Shown here piece by piece: positions 60,545-64,000 of a DNA stretch of 64,000 nt. This DNA comes from Cydia pomonella (Eukaryota; Arthropoda; Insecta; Lepidoptera; Tortricidae), in contig NC_084718.1 of the NCBI RefSeq assembly GCF_033807575.1, forward strand, positions 20,663,991 to 20,727,990, given 5' to 3'. Each line of letters begins with the position of its first letter. The first letter of the stretch is position 1. A program made the translations under genes and the position numbers. The notes under the pieces were generated by a model, which was given only the letters and a program-made list of their open reading frames with translations, was not told where the DNA came from and did no database searches.

Positions 60545-61290
60545 GTAATCTCTAATCTCGTGCGGTGCGGTTTGGTAGGTCACTGCTGGTCACTGTCACT
60601 GCAGCGCTTCGTGCTAGGGTTCAGGCGCGTTACTTGCGCTGATGTAAATTAATTTAATACTAAAGATTCGCTGCATATTTATGGGCTACTGGGTTCATTA
60701 TTATTCTCCTAAGCCAATTTCTAGCCTAATTTCATTACAATAATTTGAGTTACAATTCATTATCTAAAAGGTGAGTAAGGGTAGAGCAATTAAGATTATC
60801 AGAATGTTAACGATTTTTGTTTAAGAGAATAGTTTTAAAAACAATCCTAATTAATACTGAAAAATATTAATGTTAGATAAACAACTAATATTGGGATAAT
60901 CACATAACTAATAACAATAATTACGTCTGCACTATGCTTTATAAGAGGCTACTTTAACATACTCCAAAATCACGAAATAAGAAAACACATAATGATCTAA
61001 TAAAAACAAAGCATTGTTCCTCTGTTGGCGCAGCTTCCGCACTATACCTCGCACTATATCGCCATAGGTCAAATATCGCGCTTTAATTTAATTTAGAGTT
61101 CTGAGTTTATGCACTTAAGGTGAGAGTTACAGATCAATCGTATTCATAATTTTCGTGAAAACGGATCTCAAAAGTAATACAAATTCTAGCAAACTATAAC
61201 AGAAAAAGACTCCAAATAATCGATAAATAGTATAATTTTACTTTCACGCCGCCAACTGGAGGCAAGAGCGATAAGACTTGATCTAATCCA
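60545..61290. other. AT-rich stretch, no gene seen
   Basis: No coding frame, repeat or RNA gene recognised. Confidence 0.4.
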
Positions 61291-61470
61291 GTAGGGCTAA
61301 GATGGTCGGCTCTTTAATATTTGTCACCATGGCTCAAGTGGCTCAACGTTCTAACAAGTATGTAAGCGCGAAAGTGACGGGTATAGTGACAAGTGATAAA
61401 AATGGAACCATGCTGCCACCGCTGCACGCTGGGCTCGGCTTTGAGAAACCCAGCTCATTAAATAACGAGA
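61291..61470 (+). repeat. Copy of the 27990-28120 repeat
   Basis: 'CTAAGATGGTCGGCTCTTTA' and 'GTGACAAGTGATAAAAATGG' match 27995-28095. This is a dispersed repeat that also overlaps MITE family D at the other site. Confidence 0.7.
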
Positions 61471-62037
61471 TAAAAATATTACGTGCGTCAATTATTTTGC
61501 CGCATAGGAATCACGTGTCAGATCAAGGGTTTCAAGGACGCAGATTAACACGCAGTTGTATAGTAAAAAAAAAATCTTGTTCTAAATTAACAAGTTTTTT
61601 TTTTTATTAATATGTGTTACTGCATCGGAGGGCTAACCTAAGACAGAAACAATTGTAAATATAAAACATTGTACTTACTATTATTACCTAAGTATCGTTA
61701 TTTACGATTATTTGTGTATCGTATATTTAAATTGTATAAAAACAATATCGAATGTTGCCTTTGGAAACTTAAATCATGCTTGCAGTAAGAAAAAACGCCT
61801 CTTCTTTGACAGGGGTTTCGGCAGCTATTCCGTTCCATTTAGACAACTTATTAAGAACTATTTTTCAATCTTAAAAAATAAACGTGTTTAAATGATGAAG
61901 AGGTAAGTAATAAAATATGTATATTTTTATTATTCTTACATTACAGTGTGTTTTTATGTTCATTGCGACTTTTAAATGAAACTAACATTAACACGCATTA
62001 ATAAGTAGAGAGTTGGAACAAGTAAAAATAAAAAAAA

Positions 62038-62707
62038 AACCGGCCTAGAGCATGTCGGGCCACGCTCAGTGTAGGGTTCCGTAGTTACTCTTCCGTCACA
62101 ATAAGCTAAACTGGAGCTTAAAGTATAGTAAATTAACCAAGGCATGAAACGGTACCTTTCACCCGAGTTAAACAAATAAGCAAATTTGCATAATCAGTAC
62201 CTAATGAAAGTAAGTAGTTTTACTATGAAGGGGAAACTTTTTGCGATAACTCAAAAACAGGTTAACTGATCATGTCCGCTATAGTTTTCATTTAATGTAT
62301 TTCTTAAGCTCTACTTCCACGATTTTTTTCATATTTTTTGGACCTATGGTTCAAAAGTTAGAGGGGGGAGACACATTTTTTTTTTCTTTCGGAGCGATTA
62401 TCTCCGAATATATTCACTTTATCAAAAAATGTTTGTTGAAGACCCCTATTAGTTTTGAAAGACCTTTCCAACGATACCCCACACTGTAGGGTTGAAACAA
62501 AAAAAAAATCACCCCCAATTTACGTGTACCCTAAAAAATGAAATTTTTAGATTTTATTGTACGACTTTGTCGGCTTTATTGATTTATATATTCATGCCAA
62601 ATTTCAGCTTTCTAGCACTAACGACCACGGAGCAAAGCCTCGGACAGACAGACAGACGGACATGGCGAAACTATAAGGGTTCCTAGTTGACTACGGAACC
62701 CTAAAAA
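62038..62707 (+). repeat. Family E repeat, copy 3
   Basis: 'CCGGCCTAGAGCATGTCGGG' through 'ACTACGGAACCCTAAAAA', closely matching 28912-29517 and 32062-32957. Confidence 0.8.
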
Positions 62708-62709
62708 AT

Positions 62710-64000
62710 GGAAAAGTTAAAAGCACTTGTTCGCGAAAACCAACTTTCTGCACGCTAAACAGCTACGTAAAGTAGCACTTTTTGAGCAACTGTAATAAAA
62801 AATAGCAATACCATTTAGAGCTCAAAATGTCATTACATTTAGTCTAATTTAGTTAAGTTTTGGAAGAGGAAACAGCTTAGTCTAGTACGAAACATCGTTT
62901 TTTGAGATTTTTACGAAGATTTTTCGCCTAATCTGGCGTTATCCTTATCGCCTTTTCACATTTCTTCTCGTCCTGAGCAGCAGGTATTATTATTAAGATT
63001 TTGTAGGCTATTATAGCGTAGGTATTTTCGCTTTTGTATGGGAATGACGTATCTGTTGCGTAGTAACTATTTATTAATCTGTGCTTTGATTTTGATGGCA
63101 ATCGCTTCAGCATAATATATTCTAGGTTTATAGGCCTTTTGGAAAGAAGTTTTTTTTGTTAATGAAACTATTGAAAAAAAAAGGAATACCTGTAAACCTA
63201 GTTTTTCATTGTGTCAATAACATACTAAAAAAATATGGAGAATGGAAAATATTTAGAAGTAGAAAAACGTTTTCTATTTTTGTATGGACGATCACGTGGC
63301 ATAGTTCCCTCGTCAGAATTACAAAAACTTAAAACGAGCCTTTACGATCGATGCGATACGCACTGTGCACTACGCACTGCACACCACTCATTTATATTAC
63401 TTATGTAAATAAATGCTTTCATCACAATTACACGGTAGACGTGAGATAAGCAGCTTTTGACCTTATGCAGGAAGTACAGTACGAGTACGGTATGTTGGAA
63501 TATATACATGTGAATCGATCGAAGTTATGGATAAGACTGAAAATTAAAACCAGCGAAAGGGATTCCAAGAAGGATTTGAATTTGAAAAGGGAATTTAGAA
63601 TTTGTATGTGCCAGAAATAATAGAGAAGCTGATAGTGTCACGTTCCGTAATACGCACCGTTACAATAATCCCCTCCCGAGCGAAATCATCGCTGCACATA
63701 GTGCACTAATATTTAAAGCTAAACTTAGAAATGGCTTATAGATCATAGAGCAGGCGTTCTATGACCATAAAGAATTATTTTCTAGAAATAGTACCTTAAG
63801 AGGCTGTCAAAGTGTCAATACCTAAAGCGCGCACACTGTCTATTTGTATCGGAGTAAATGAGATAGCACTGTCGCATGTTTATACTGGGCCTGGGCAAGG
63901 GAATAATAAGAAAAATATTTAAATAAAAAAAGTGGATTATTTATTAGTGTAATATTTTACTCAACAGCGGTTTAGATACAAATGTTTTGAAATTGTGATT
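62710..64000. other. Window end, no gene seen
   Basis: 62960-63110 repeats 54845-54990 in reverse. 63330-63380 has a GCAC-rich patch. No gene is recognised up to the end. Confidence 0.4.

Noticed and set aside
61302..61610. 102-codon plus-strand frame
   Set aside because: Lies in a dispersed repeat also found at 27995-28095 and ends in low-complexity Lys/Phe runs.

Overview
The window is animal nuclear DNA, almost certainly from a moth or butterfly (Lepidoptera). Genes are split into short GC-rich exons in AT-rich introns. The repeats match familiar lepidopteran families: a tRNA-headed SINE, RTE-type and Jockey-like LINE pieces, and many hairpin MITEs and hAT elements. All exon calls were made by eye from open frame, splice sites, phase and remembered homologues; no search was run.

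Region 1 (1-2244) is upstream sequence with a few MITEs. Region 2 (2245-21566, plus strand) is a complete 16-exon gene for the large subunit of microsomal triglyceride transfer protein (Mtp). Its exon phases all agree and give about 872 residues, close to the 894 of human MTP. Its introns hold LINE fragments, MITEs and a 1.4-kb DNA transposon. Exons 7, 9 and 11 are each followed by degenerate partial copies of themselves. The last exon is followed by the most striking object here: a 4,958-bp array (21568-26525) of 86 units, 46 of 73 bp and 40 of 40 bp. The array grew from the end of the Mtp coding sequence including its stop codon. Every unit carries a perfect 10-bp palindromic cAMP response element, GTGACGTCAC. 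The first AATAAA after the stop codon is beyond the array, so the array may be transcribed as 3'UTR.

Region 3 (26526-31200) holds MITEs and one intact intronless gene on the minus strand (29962-30921). It encodes a secreted 319-residue protein with an LRAT/NlpC-P60-like His and Asn-Cys pattern and a possible furin site.

Region 4 (31200-42500) is mostly repeats, with one possible orphan exon near 33.4 kb and an isolated GC-rich patch near 37.6 kb. Region 5 (42588-54548, minus strand) is a second multi-exon gene: eight phase-consistent exons plus a possible last exon, about 336 codons, with its 5' end not found. It looks nuclear (acidic Ser-rich N-terminal part, basic patch, RRKSL motif, helical C-terminal part); a link to kinetochore protein DSN1 is only a weak guess.

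Region 6 (55-64 kb) is transposons: a Jockey-like LINE broken by a 428-bp TRIM-type LTR element with identical 115-bp LTRs and a perfect 5-bp target duplication, a mariner/Tc1-like transposase broken by a hAT MITE with a perfect 8-bp duplication, and two copies of another hAT MITE. Apart from lipid transfer by Mtp, no functional link between the genes is evident.
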